DNA of 64,000 bases, from NCBI GenBank assembly GCA_000727475.1, contig KL647293.1:3980437-4044436 (forward strand), read 5' to 3'. The translations under genes were made by a program, and so were the position numbers. This DNA comes from Sarcocystis neurona (Eukaryota > Apicomplexa > Conoidasida > Eucoccidiorida > Sarcocystidae). Position 1 is the stretch's first letter; each line of letters starts with the position of its first letter. This document shows, one piece after another, positions 21,610 through 33,059 of the stretch. The notes below the pieces were generated by a model. The model was not told the DNA's origin. It searched no databases and saw only the letters and a list, made by a program, of their open reading frames with translations.

Positions 21610-22200
21610 TGTACGCAGATCAGCAGCAGCGCAGCAGCAGCACTACCGATGGCAGCAGCACGAGCAGCGGCAGCAACAGGCGCAGTGGTAGAGGCACAGC
21701 ACGCCCGCGGCCACCGCCGGCCCACCAGCAGCAGCCGCAGCAAGAGCAGGAACAGCAGCAGACGAAGGGAAGCAGCAGCAAGAGCAGTAGCAGCAGCCGG
21801 AGAACGAGCAGCCCAGCAGCAGCAAGAGCGAACAGCAGCAGCAGAAGCGGCAGCACCGTTAGGTGAAGGAGCAGCAGTAACAGCAGCAGCAGCACATGTC
21901 ATGAGCAGCAGCAGCACCGAAGCCAGCAGCAGCAGCCGCAGCAGGAGCGGGAGCAGGCGCAGCAGCACGAGCTGAGGAAGCAGCAACAACAAGAGAAGGA
22001 GAAGAAGCAGCAGCAGCAAGAGTAGGAGAAGAAGAAGCAGCAGCAGCAAGAGCAGGAGAAGAAGAAGCAGCAGCCGCAAGAGCAGGAGGAAAAGCGGCAG
22101 CAGCAGCAAGAGCAGGAGAAGAAGAGGCAGCGGCAGCAAGAGCAGGAGAAGAAGAAGCAGCAGCAGCAAGAGTACGAGAAGAAGCAGCGGTCGACGGTTA
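21610..22200 (+). repeat. CAG block with 30-33-bp higher-order repeat
   Basis: CAG/AGC triplets, then from about 21990 to 22180 a unit of 30-33 bp (AGCAAGAGCAGGAGAAGAAG plus further CAG) repeats about five times. The frames are poly-Leu on minus and Gln/Ser/Arg/Glu on plus; none has a supported start or splice site. Minus sequence at 21552-21610 (VQPAWFSVAEEDRHEQRRR) could be an exon end. Confidence 0.65.
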
Positions 22201-22309
22201 TATTCGCCAGAGGAAGCAGCAGTTTGGTTTGTCTGCGAGGCAGCGCCACAAGGGTGCTTCTCTCGAGCGCAGCAGGGCAACGCATGCGAAGAGGCGTTTC
22301 GTTCATTTG

Positions 22310-24053
22310 TCCTTCAGACACACGGGAACATCCACCTCCCTTTTCTTCTCCCCCTCGTCACATCTTCTTCACTTTTCTTCCTTCTTTGTCTCTCTTGTTC
22401 TCTTCTGGTATACAAAGACATACCCGTGCATCTACGCGTGCGTATAAGTAACAGCACCTTAATATATCTCTACGTGTGTATGCACGTATATACATATTTA
22501 TATGTGCGTGTACTGTAGATATGTATAGGGCGATATATATGTATACAGAAAAACACGCGTGCACCAATACGTGTATATAGAGATGATATACATGTGTATA
22601 GTAAGACACGTGTATACAGACACGTAAATCTGTATGCCGACATACACCTGTGCACAGGCATATACGAACATACAGGGTAAGACGTATACAGAAATACACA
22701 CACACATATATGTATGTATATATTTGAGTAGACAGAGATACCTATGTATGTACAGCTACACAGGAAGATAGCGGAATACACGCGGATATATATGAATATA
22801 TATTTACGGGGAGGTACACGGAGAGGAAGAAAAGGGGAGAGGGCAATCTGTGTACGCCGAGACACAGACGTATATAGAGATAGACACACACGTATGGAGA
22901 GAAAAATGTATATTTATTTACGTATGCATACGGATGATACGTATGTGTGCAGCCATATACACGGACATATATCTACATTTATGTACGTAGAGATATGTAT
23001 ACAGAGACACGTATATGTATACATGGATATCTCCATACACATGTATAGATATGTATAGATATTCGCGTGTATGTGTAGAGACACGTATGGGTAGAGGGAC
23101 ATACATGTAAGTAGAGACACACACATACACACACGTATATAGATATAAATAGACGGATGGATTCAGAGGTGTGTATGTGTGTAGAATATGTTGCGGCAAG
23201 ATGTGGACATATGTGCGACTTCTGCTGGGCTTCTGGGCGAAGAAGCGCATGCGGCACCAGGACTGAGACGCCAGCAGCAGCACCGGCAGAAACAGCGAAG
23301 CCGTCTCTACAATTGCAGCTGCTGCTCTCTTTGCAACGTACTCAAATCTCTTTTTACTTCTTCTTCTCTCTGTCTCGTATACAGTACCTACATATATACA
23401 TACATACATATATATATATATGTATATCTACATACATATACACATGTAAGGATGAGGTACACACATATACATATGGATACACAGACGTATGGGTGTGACA
23501 GGGTGTATATACTTTTCCGTGGATGTAAATCGAAGAGTGGAAGAGAAGAGTACCCTAAGCAGGAAAGTTTCTCACAGACATGTATGTTGACATATCTCTC
23601 TCTTGCTGCGTGTTTGTGTATACACATCCTTCTTTGCATTGCTTTCTATGTATACATACATACGTGCGTACGCATATATACACATATATATATATGAACG
23701 AAGAAGAAACATGTATTTCAATACTGAAGGCCTGCTGATATCTATATTCACACATCTCCCTACTTCTATCTGCATGGATATATGGGCGTATATACGTATG
23801 TATGTATATATATATAGAGAGAGAGACACACGCACGCACACACGTGTACACGTGTATACAGTTCCACTCACAAATCTACGCGGGAATGCATACAAAAACG
23901 AAAATATACGTGTGAATATATTTATATATATGTATATGCGTATGGTCATGTGGACATGGATATACATCTCTCTAGACATGGATATATATATATATATATA
24001 CATGAACAGAGAGAGGTGTGTATAATGAGAGCGGAAGACCGATATAGATATAT
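22310..24053. other. Microsatellite-rich stretch with one exon-like patch
   Basis: 22310-22410 is a C/T tract. 22440-23180 and 23380-24050 are (TA)n/(TACA)n. Unique sequence at 23190-23345 reads on minus EYVAKRAAAAIVETASLF and SWCRMRFFAQKPSRSR; it may be an exon, but its boundaries are not clear. Confidence 0.45.
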
Positions 24054-24129
24054 TTATAGAGAGAGAGGGAAGAAAAGGGTTGCGAAGAGACCGACGTGGA
24101 GGCGCAGCAGTTCGCTGGGGCCGGCAGAA

Positions 24130-26148
24130 TTATTGAGGAGCGTCACTGGCAGGAGAGAGCACGCGGCGCAGAGAGCGCGGAACACGTCCTTGGTGTTGAA
24201 GACGACATTTCCTTCGAGATAAAAAGGCGAAGGAAGAGGAAAAAAGGAGAGATAAGACATAAAGAGCAAGAAATAGGACGAAAAGTTGAAGAAAAGGAAA
24301 AGGAGAACGCGAGAGAAGCAGAAGACAGAAAGAGAAGGAAGAAGAGACGGAGGAGAAGTACTGCAACAAACCTGAAGTTGCCAACAGCAACCCGTAGCCC
24401 AGAAGGTGAAATTTTGAGGCCGCGGCGAACAACGTCCTGCAACGTGTTCTCCTCGTCGAGCGTTGTTGCATCAAGAAACGCCTCAACAACAAGTCGATCC
24501 TTTGCACGGCAGCAGCAGCAGCAAGAACGAGACCAGCAGCAAATGCAGAACAGCAGCAGCACGAGACGGCGCAGAGGAAGAGCACCGACAGCAATACCAG
24601 CAAGAGCAGCAGCAGCAGCAGCAAAAGGTGGAGCACAGGAAGGGCAGCGGCTGCAAGAGATAGAGAGCAAGAGAAGCAGTACGAGGAGCACGAGCGACAG
24701 CAGCGATAGCAGGAGCAGAGTCAGAAGCAAGAGAAGCAGCAGTAGTGGCAGCGACAGCAGCAGCAGCAGGCGCGACGCGAGTCGGGACCGCAGCAGCGAC
24801 AGGTTCACAAGAGCAGCACAGCAGAGGCGCATGAAAGCCGGGCAGAGAAAGCCGAAAAAACCGGCAGCAGGCGCGCAGCAGGGAACCACTTGCGCCAGCA
24901 GCAGAGCTGCAGCAGAAATGCCAGAGCGACTCCAACAGAAGCAGCAGCAGCCGCGGAAGAACAACAGCGCTGGCAGAAGAAGAAGCAGCAGCAGCGGAAA
25001 TTCGACGCTCGCACCGTTTCCGCATCAGCAAGCACGTAGTAGCATCAGCACCACCCTACACACAGCAGCAGCAGGAGCAAATGTACGTGAGCGGCGGGCA
25101 TGCAGTGAACAGCGAGAGATGAACAGCAGCCGAGGATCCACGCAGGGACAGCAGTACCGCAAAGACGAAGAGCAGCAGATGGCAGTAGATAGTCGGGGCG
25201 CATAAGCGAACAGCAGCTGCAAACAGATAGACAGCAGCGGTGTAGATAAAGCAACTGCAGCAAGGCAGCAGGACACGTGGAAACAGCAGCAGCCTACACG
25301 TGACCAGCAGGAAGGTGCAGATAGCAAGAGAAGCAGCAACTGCAGCAAGGCAGCAGTACACACCTCGAGCCCCCAGCTGTACGTGGAAGAACAGCAGCAG
25401 CCGAGGATACAAAAAAAGGAAGAAGCCACACCAAGGGCAGTCTGTGCACGCGTACAGAAGCGTATACATCCATTTCTATGGAGGGGGACAGACAAACAGA
25501 GAGAGTCTGTCAAGTAGATAGGCAGCTGGAGAAAGAAAAAAAGCGAGACACAGAGACAGCGACAGCAACAGCCTCAGGCGCACAAGAGAGAGACACAGGA
25601 AGACGGACGAACAGATGTACAGATCGAAACACAGAAAAGAGAGGTGCGCTACAGTCTGCTGTTAGAGATAGAGAGCGCGGGATACGAAGAAGGAGACGCA
25701 CAGCTGCAGAGACAGAGACGAGACAGCAACATTTCGACGAGGGAGATTGGGCAGGAGACGCGCAGCGCGACGGAGACGGGTCGCTGCCCCAGCAGCCGTG
25801 CACAGGACATCATCTCAGACACTCACACAACGAATTCGATACATAAATACATCTACAGATACACACATATGTATATAAATATATACGTACATGCACGTAG
25901 ACACATATACATATACGGAGATATATGTATACATAGTGATATGTAGACACGGGGGTATGGGCCTGCTGCGTATGGACACGTAGCTGTCTGTGAGCACTGG
26001 TGTCCAGGGGGAAGCGAGAGCCGTCTCCGGGCTTCTTCTCTCGGTGCTGCTTTCCCCCTCCGTCGTCCTCTCTTTTTCTTTTCGTTCTCTCGATCTTCTC
26101 CTACATACGTATATGTCTTTGTATATATGTGCGTCCCGACACACAGAC

Positions 26149-26183
<35 letters not shown>

Positions 26184-28198
26184 GGTGTACCATGCAGGGT
26201 TCGTATATCTGGTTACGTCTAGGACTTTTACCTTCTCTGCGCGTCTATATATATGCATATTTAAATATATATTACACCTACGTGTTGGGAGAATAGATGG
26301 GCGTATACACTGAAGCGTGGGGCGTCTTTCTCGTATGTGAATGAATTAGCAGGTCGTTCACATGTAGACACACACACACACACACATCCACACAGACAAA
26401 ATAGGAAGCGTTGCATAGACACGCATAGATAAACGAACCGAGAAAAGTAGACACCAGCCAACATGCTAGCAGTCGTCTTCTCCCGCGGCTCCTCAGCAGA
26501 CGAGAGACACGCACACGCTGGCGGGAGAGAGAAGCGTCTTAACTGCAGCAACAGCAGCAGCAGTTCACTTCAACGGCTCTCTCACTACACAAATGTTTTA
26601 GCGTGTCTATCCCTATGATACTCGCATGCAGACATATTAATTATGCAGACATATTAATTCTCCACACGCATGTGTCTCCACACATACATATATCTCTTCA
26701 GCAACTTCCCCCTTTTATCTGTCTGTTGTGCGGGGACCCAGACACGCATACATATATATATATATATATGCCTTACAACTGCGGTAATATATATATATAA
26801 CCATCTACCTGCATATATATAAATGACAGGTATATCTATAAACACAAATTCTCCTACACACACGTTTGTATGCGTATATCTCTCTCTCTCTCTACACACA
26901 CACACACACACACGCGCGTTCCTCAATATGTATACGTCCATTCACAGACGCATCTACTTACACCTGCATGTAGATATATACATAAATACATATGTAACAT
27001 ATATAATATACAATATACTATGTAATATATAATATAAACCCGATATATATATTATAACTACTATGTATATATAGTATATATTATATATATAATATATAGA
27101 GAGAGTATATTATATAATATATATATGTAGTATAGATTATATACAATATATATAAAATATATATAGCATATAATATATATAGTATATAATACATATAATA
27201 TCTATGTATATTATATGTGTGTTTACGGAAATTGGCTTGTGTGTGGATGCATCAGAAAGAAGTTTTGCTGTTGACGCATCAGACTCCGCGCTGTCACCGC
27301 CTTCTTCGTCTTTTTCATTTCGTATCTATGCAGGTCCAGTCCATACGCATGCATTGCCTTGTGCCTTTGCTATCTCCGTCATATAAATATATATGGATAA
27401 GTGTATTCTCTCGTGGAAATACATATACGTATATATCCACAACTACCTGCGTACACACACAGGGGTCTCCACGTGTGGACTTCAGATGAGTCCACACTAT
27501 ACAGATCGACTTCGATCGACTTCTTCTTGCCAGTGCATACATTTTTTTCCACACACAAGTGCCTATGTACACACGTAAATATATGAGCATTCATGTGGAT
27601 ATAGAGACCCCCCGCGTATATGTATGGATTATCCCTACACTCACACACACACACATACATATATATATATACTCACAGCACGTAGAATTACTACAGAGGC
27701 CTCTATGCGTGTACATACGTATATGCGTGTGCATGCGTAGACCCGCATGCATGTAGATATATATGTCTACGAAGGAGACGTAGGCAGCGGGCGAATATGA
27801 GTGCGTATCTTTATGTATATGTACGCATGGACAGGTACGTATGTAGATACGTGGAGGAGACGTAGGGGCAGCGAGCCTGTTTTTGCTGTGCGTGGGTATA
27901 TGCAGACTTCTGCAGAGATTGCTGCGTATGCCTTTTCCGAGGAGACGGGGGGAGACGAGAAGATGGAGGAGAAAATGCATGTGCTGCTGCTGCCTGCACC
28001 TGGGTTCTCTGCCGGAAGTTCTGAAGAGCCTGCGCTGAGGCGAGACGCCACGCATGCAGCAGCCGGATGCGCGACGTTCTGCAGCAGAATTGCAGCAGCA
28101 GCTCGACGTAGTTGAAGTCTTCGCTCCCGTACAGCAGGGCCCCTCCTGCTGCAGCCGTGTTGAGCCGCATATCGCCTCCCACCAGCGCCTGCATTTTT
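24130..28198 (-). CDS. Three-exon chain, unrecognised, faintly ART-like
   Basis: Minus exons 28000-28198, 24372-24499 and 24130-24211 join canonically. The first reads GSEDFNYVELLLQFC and RIRLLHAWRLASAQALQNF and leaves at CAG|GTGCAG in phase 0. The second enters in phase 0 and reads ATTLDEENTLQDVVRRGLKI. Its donor CAG|GTTTGT is phase 2. With the only good acceptor (CTCGAAG) the third exon ends at TGA at 24130 as KCRLQHQGRVPRS. Another frame of that exon, open to 24054, looks more protein-like (NVVFNTKDVFRALCAACSLL), so a second intron or a sequencing slip is possible. The order recalls the start of a PARP catalytic fold, but no His-Gly is present. It may be the upstream part of the gene at 16384-19944. 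Confidence 0.38.
24500..25400 (+). repeat. CAG block
   Basis: Dense CAG/AGC/GCA triplets, inside the large intron between 24499 and 28000 if that gene model is right. The plus-strand frame 24096-25205 is open and Arg/Ser/Gln-rich, but it looks like a by-product because the minus strand has splice-bounded exons at its 5' end. Confidence 0.6.
25450..26560. other. Unique patches between microsatellites
   Basis: 25500-25800 is AGACAGAG-rich with no clear gene. 25830-25960 and 26140-26280 are TA microsatellite. 25990-26090 and 26440-26545 are unique; the latter reads on minus SSAEEPREKTTASMLAGVYF after an acceptor TTGCTGCAG and could be an exon. Confidence 0.3.
26980..27220. repeat. Almost pure A/T island
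   Basis: About 240 bp of ATAATATATA-type sequence with very little G or C, full of short self-complementary words. It lies inside a longer TA-rich stretch of 26.6-27.2 kb. Confidence 0.8.
27221..27999. other. TA/AC microsatellite and unique sequence
   Basis: No supported exon. GCATGC-type words occur at 27735-27755, close to the donor side of the exon at 28000-28198. Confidence 0.45.
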
Positions 28199-28539
28199 CT
28201 GCTGTCCTTACGACTGCTGCGCTCTCCAGCTACCGCTCGTACACGTGCGTATATATATAACATATATATATGTATGTTGTAGGCATATATGCCTATACGT
28301 ATATATACATATGCATCTATATAGGGACACACATATATTTTCGCATAGAAACTTACTACTATATATATACGTATACGCTTGTATAGATGTAAATATACGT
28401 ACGCTTGTATATATGTATACAAGTATATATATATGTATATGCTTACAAGCTGTATGTTGTATATATATATATATATAAATGCGTGCGTGAATGTATGTAT
28501 GCATAATATATATATATATGTATATCAATGTACGTAAAA

Positions 28540-30060
28540 CAGATGCCGCTGCAGCTGCTGAGTAAAGCCCTGCGCTCGTGTTGCTTTGTCTTCTCCTTTC
28601 TCTCCTGTTCTTCTCGAAGGAAATCCTCCTGCAGCTGCTGCTGCCGCGGAACCGGGGACGCGGGAGGAAATGCTGCTGCCGCTGTTGCTCAGAAGACTTG
28701 CTGCTGCTGCTGCTGCAGGGAAGCCTGTAGTCTCTCCGTGAATGCGTGCTGCTGCTGGTGTTGCTGGGAGGGTTCCTGCTGGTGTTGCTGCAGAAGAAAG
28801 AGAAAAGCTCCCGCTTCTGCTGAAAGTGACGCTGCTGCTGCTGCTTCTATCGAATACTTCGGTGCCACTGCTCCTGCTGCTGTTGCTGCTACGGGAGAAG
28901 GCGTCCTCGGCCGCTGCTTCTCGCTAATGGGCAGCAGCTGACGCCAGAGGTCTTGTTCCTGCTGCTGGTGCTACACAGGCAGAGCGGCTCCTGCTGCTGC
29001 TGTTGCCAGCCACTGCTGCTGCTGCAGCTCGTGCAGACCGCCCTCTCCTGCTTGTTCGCGTACAGCCACCATGCGCCGCCGCCGTCTCGATTTGCTGCTG
29101 ATGCTGCAGCAAATCCTCCTCCAGGCTCTCCTCCCCAGTTTCTCCTTCGCTCTCTTCTTTCTCTTCTTCGAGCTAGCCCCTGCTGCAGCCGCTCGTTCCT
29201 TCTTCTCTTTTGCTGCAGCTGCTGCGCGATCCCTTCTCTTCTGCCTTTTCCTGCGGCTCCTGCTGTCACGGATTGCTCTGCCTCTGGTGCAGCGCTTCCT
29301 AACGTACTTCCGCCGCTCCTGCTGCTGCTCCTCAGTTGTTGCTGCTGTCACACTGGCAGTGCTGCAGCAGTAGCCGTTCTGCTGCAGCTGCTGCGCATCT
29401 CCTCCACTTCCGCAGCCGTCACGCTGTCCTCCTCACAGGTTGCTGCAGCTCATTTGCTGCTGCTGCATTTTCCTCCTTTTTCGACTGCAGTGGGTGTGCA
29501 CTGCTGCTCAGGCCTGCTGCTGCTGCCGCTGCACCGTTACTGGTGCAGTTGCTGCTTTTCTTCCGAGTGTCCTGCTGCCGCTTCTTCTCCGTATCGTGGG
29601 GCAAGATTCTCCTGCTGCTACTCCTTCTGCAACGCTGCTGCTGCCGCTGCCGAGGTGCTGCTGTTCACCGTCGCCGCCGCACTTCTCCCGCTGCAGCAGC
29701 TGCTCTGCCGCGCCGTCGGAAAGTTAGCAGCGGCAGTAGGCGTAGTAGTGGGAGCAGGCAGCAGGCTGCAGAGAAGCGACAGCAGCAGACGAACAGCCAC
29801 TCCTCCCTGCGCGCCTCTCTGCGAGAAGGAGCAGCAGCAAAAACGGGCGCTTCTCTCCGAGAGAGTCGCAGAAGCCAACGGAGAGTGACCAGGGCAGCAA
29901 GAAGTTCTTATCGCCCGAAATAAATTTGCACATGGGGCAACGAGGAAGACGTTCGCACAGCAGCAGAGAAGCATCCCCTCCACTGTCCTCTTCTGACAGC
30001 AACGGCCAGGGAGAAACACCAGCCACAGCAGCAGGGGGGGAACAACAGCAACAGAAAGAG
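28540..30060 (+). repeat. CTG block turning to CAG
   Basis: CTG/GCT/TGC on the plus strand at 28540-29720, then CAG/AGC at 29740-30060. The Leu/Cys-rich plus frames are by-products; the minus strand contains the more protein-like exons listed separately. Confidence 0.65.
28924..29172 (-). CDS. Coding-like exon with acidic stretch
   Basis: After an acceptor GGGGCTAG the minus strand reads LEEEKEESEGETGEESLEED, then a Gln/His helix, then Ser/Ala/Arg-rich sequence to a stop at 28924. The acidic run is not explained by the CAG repeat alone. The other two minus frames stay open too (Arg/Glu-rich), so the choice is by peptide quality. It may lie upstream of the exon at 28000-28198 in the same gene. 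Confidence 0.3.
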   Translation of the reverse strand, partial: LEEEKEESEGETGEESLEEDLLQHQQQIETAAAHGGCTRTSRRGRSARAAAAAVAGNSSSRSRSACVAPAAGTRPLASAAAH

Positions 30061-30276
30061 ACAGCGACACGTCTATCGAGGAAGGCAGCGCGATAGCGGA
30101 AGGCAGTAGGCCCTATATATACACATATATATATATATGTAAATATGTGTATATGTACGGCCGAACTTATAGATGGAAGTGAGAAGCACCTTTCTCCACG
30201 TGCAGAGGAGAATTCTCAAAACAAACGATCAAACAGCGAAGGTGCTCTTCCACCAAAAAGAGGCAGAAGTATTTGT
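29885..30276 (-). CDS. Two exons with a CPMC zinc-ligand pair
   Basis: Minus exons 30190-30276 and 29885(approx.)-29992 agree in phase: one base after GAGAAAG, two bases before the Glu codon. The first reads KYFCLFLVEEHLRCLIVCFE between acceptor CGGGCAG and donor AAAG|GTGCTT. The second reads an acidic start, then CERLPRCPMCKFISGDKNFL. The C-P-x-C in LPRCPMC resembles the second half of a RING-type or similar zinc site, with cysteines upstream, but the full ligand set is not visible. The 3' boundary of the second exon is not fixed. Confidence 0.4.
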
Positions 30277-30289
30277 CTGCCCGAACCCA

Positions 30290-31016
30290 CCAACGAACGG
30301 AAACGTTCAAAATGACAAGAAAGACATGAAAAAGGAAAAAAAGGGACCGAAGGAATCCTCTCTCGAAGACCAGAAGAAGCACCACTAAGTAAACGCTGTA
30401 TCCACACATATATCTATCTACCTACTTATATATATATGTGTAACACACAGGAAAGTGAATGCATACATGTGTAGATTCATGACACACAGGATTACATATA
30501 TATGTGGTAGATAAATTTATTATGGACATGCAAATCCTGTAGAGAAATACACTCTAAGATGCGGACGCAGAAGTTCTATATGTCTCTGGTACAAACTTAC
30601 ACATATATATACACATATTACTCAGCGGTCGTTGTGTTTACATATACATATATATTTATATTCATATATATTTACTTATACATAGACATAAATATATATC
30701 TTTAGGCACGCCGTACAGTGATCTGTGTTTACATGTATATACGTGTATATACGTAGACGTATACACTGCTGTATCCATATATATATGTATGCATATACAT
30801 ATATATTTACACACATTAGAACTGGGGTGGGTGTGTTCGGAAATGTACACCTATACATATGTATATATGTATATATTTTGTTTTTGGTAGGTGTCTCGTG
30901 TATACATAGAGCACTGTACAAGTATACGCATGTCTATATATATATGTATGAACAGAGTGACTGCTGTGTGATGTGTGTGAACATATATTCGTATATACAT
31001 GTGTACGGATATGTGT
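30290..31016. repeat. TA microsatellite
   Basis: (TA)n and TATACATA words dominate from 30400 to 30990. No gene seen. Confidence 0.6.
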
Positions 31017-31347
31017 GGCTTGTAGGCAGGTGTTCCGTGGGTGCAGAAATTGATGGGAAGAGGAGAGTTGCGGATGGAAAGAAGCGAAAATTTGGAGATT
31101 TTGCCGAGCGCAGCGGAAGAGGAAATTCGCCTGCGAAGGTGCAGAGGCCGCAGCGACTTAATGAAGAAGAGAAAATTATATTTTAGAGAGCCCCCGCCGA
31201 CGATTTCGGAGAACTTCTCCCCAGGGGCCGCAGCACAGAGAGACCGAAGGAAACCCCGAAGAACAGAAGTCCAGAAAGCGCAGAAGAAGAGAAGCGCAGC
31301 ACGCGGGTCAGAAGTGGGCGCCCTCACCCTTCGCAGGTCACACGCAT
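31017..31347 (+). CDS. Probable exon, basic and charged
   Basis: A unique GC-richer island between TA repeats. Plus acceptors (TTGTAG, GTGCAG) precede it and CGCAG|GTCACA follows. One frame reads ERSENLEILPSAAEEEIRLR, then KKRKLYFREPPPTISENF, then a Lys/Arg-rich tail. A second plus frame is also open (KKRKFGDFAERSGRGNSP) to a stop at 31186. The minus frame is Leu/Phe-rich with weak splice sites, so plus is preferred. Basic composition would fit a nuclear protein; that is inference. Confidence 0.33.
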
Positions 31348-31359
31348 GTCTCCTCTCCA

Positions 31360-31740
31360 CAGCATATATATACATACATACATATACATATATATATAGG
31401 CAAGTCTGTGTTTACGTATTTCTTTGTTTGTGTGTGGTGTTCTCCTCAAAGTATACAGTTATACGCTTATAGACACATGTAAATATAAGTTCTCTCTCCT
31501 CTAGACGTCCACATGGATATCACTACATATATATATATATTTATACGTAGATATTTTTTGTATCTCCGTACGTGTGTATATATGAATATCACCATATATA
31601 TACACATGTATTTATACGTAGATATATTTACCTCTATGTGCATACGTATCTGTGCTCTCTCTCTTTCTTGTAGACCTACACGTGGACATCACTATACATA
31701 TCTATATATTTAAAGACTGACAAAATTTATATGTGTGCTG
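31360..31740 (+). repeat. TA microsatellite with diverged duplication
   Basis: The words CCACATGGATATCACTACATA near 31509 and CACGTGGACATCACTATACAT near 31680 are related and about 170 bp apart, with TTTATACGTAGATAT repeated between them. Confidence 0.5.
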
Positions 31741-32926
31741 ACCGTCCCTGTTTTGCATGTATCGCTATTTCGTAGTATGCACACGTAGAAAAGAGGATTA
31801 CAACGCATGTAGTGTAGGAACACGTGTATAGTGAAAAGTTGTCGTTGTCTCTTTTTTTGTCGTTCCGCCACTGTTTTAACCTAAATTTACATACATCTGC
31901 AGTGTCTAGAAAAGAAGAGAGTTGCCTGGTGCCGTTTAACACTTGTGTCTTTCACTTTGCTCAGACACACACAAATATATATATATATATGAGCAAATAT
32001 ATACGTGTGTGTGCGTGTAGGAGCAAAGACGAGAGGAGGATGCTCTCGGCAGGGTATTTTCTGTGTGTGTGACAGAGGTGTGTGTGCACAGGCGAAGAGG
32101 AAGTAGAGAGCGATATAAATCGGGAGAAGAGCAGCCTTTGTGGAAGAAAAAGAAGGTTCCCTGAAACCCGGATGGGGAGACCTACGCGGGCAGAGAAAGA
32201 CGGGTAGAAAGCAGCAAGGCTACGGTATTCTGTACTGCCACAGGGAAATGTGTCTCAAGAGATGAACACAAGGCAGAGACAGCGACGGCGAGGGGTGTGT
32301 AAGAGGAAGGGAGACCTGGTGCAACTTTTCTGCGGCTATTTATCTATAAAATACAGAATTCCACACGAAAGGATGGGGCAAATGACCGTGGGGGACAGCT
32401 GCGGAAGGGCCGGTGCAATGCGACCTACGGCTCCTTACTTATAAAACACAAATTCTCATACGAAAGGATGAAGCAGACAACCGTGAAAAACAGCCGCCGT
32501 TACGCCAACGGGCAGAAAAAGGACAACACGCGCTTCTCCTGACGTGTCTACAAGCATATATTATTATTCGCGCATTATCTCTCCCCTGTAGGAGGCACGC
32601 GGCCACGGGCAAGAGACGGAGGAGGACATGCGCCTGCACAGACAGACTGATAGGAATGGCGGTTTCGTCCCAGGAATGACCTTCTTCGAATTCTGCACAA
32701 AGAAGAGGAAAGCAGCCACTCTTGTTTTCCTTTTCTCAGCGTGAACACGAATATCTCTCTCTACATGCGGCTGGGCAATCCCCGCACACCTGGACACTAG
32801 TTGGTAAACTGAGACCTCTATGCAGACGCAGACACATTGGCTTGCTGGCGTGTAAAATGCTACAGTGGCCCTGTGAAATGCTACACAGACTTACGAGTTT
32901 GCATCTTGAGTTGATGGTACATACAC
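31741..32926. other. Unique sequence, no supported gene
   Basis: Short plus frames at 32250-32680 are open but contain the duplicated segment described at 32335-32500 and no splice pair. Nothing else is recognised. Confidence 0.4.
32335..32500 (+). repeat. Diverged tandem duplication, about 95-bp period
   Basis: 32345-32402 and 32440-32497 share TATAAAAYACA, ACGAAAGGATG and ACCGTG followed by ACAGC in the same order and spacing, differing at roughly one base in four. Confidence 0.7.
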
Positions 32927-33059
32927 CTCTTGCTAATATTTCTTCGGGAGACTTTCGTCCTTTAGTTCTGCTGCTGCTGCGATCCTCACGCTGCTCTACA
33001 GACGGCCGCTTGCGCTGTAGCTGCGTCTTCCACAGTTCGAGTGACTGTTGCTGCTTTTC
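32927..33059 (-). CDS. Probable exon, charged helix
   Basis: Acceptor CACTTGCAG and donor AGAG|GTGTAT bound a minus frame of 44 codons: SLELWKTQLQRKRPSVEQRE, then RTKGRKSPEEILAR. It starts in phase 0 and ends in phase 1. The Gln/Lys/Glu pattern suggests a coiled coil or RNA-binding linker. Upstream minus sequence at 33060-33780 is GCA/CAG-rich; a Gln-rich frame there (LEHQHPQQQSQRFSLQERQQ) may be more of the same protein. Confidence 0.45.

Noticed and set aside
21552..22280. 242-aa ORF with a run of about 60 leucines
   Set aside because: It is the translation of a CAG block read as CTG on the other strand; no start context, splice sites or non-repeat residues except at its very end.
24096..25205. 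369-aa Arg/Ser/Gln ORF on the plus strand
   Set aside because: It overlaps minus exons with good splice sites; its Ser/Arg composition follows from CAG/AGC repeats.
28953..29888. 311-aa Leu/Cys/Ser ORF on the plus strand
   Set aside because: CTG-block by-product; minus frames at 28924-29172 and 29885-29992 are more protein-like and phase-consistent.
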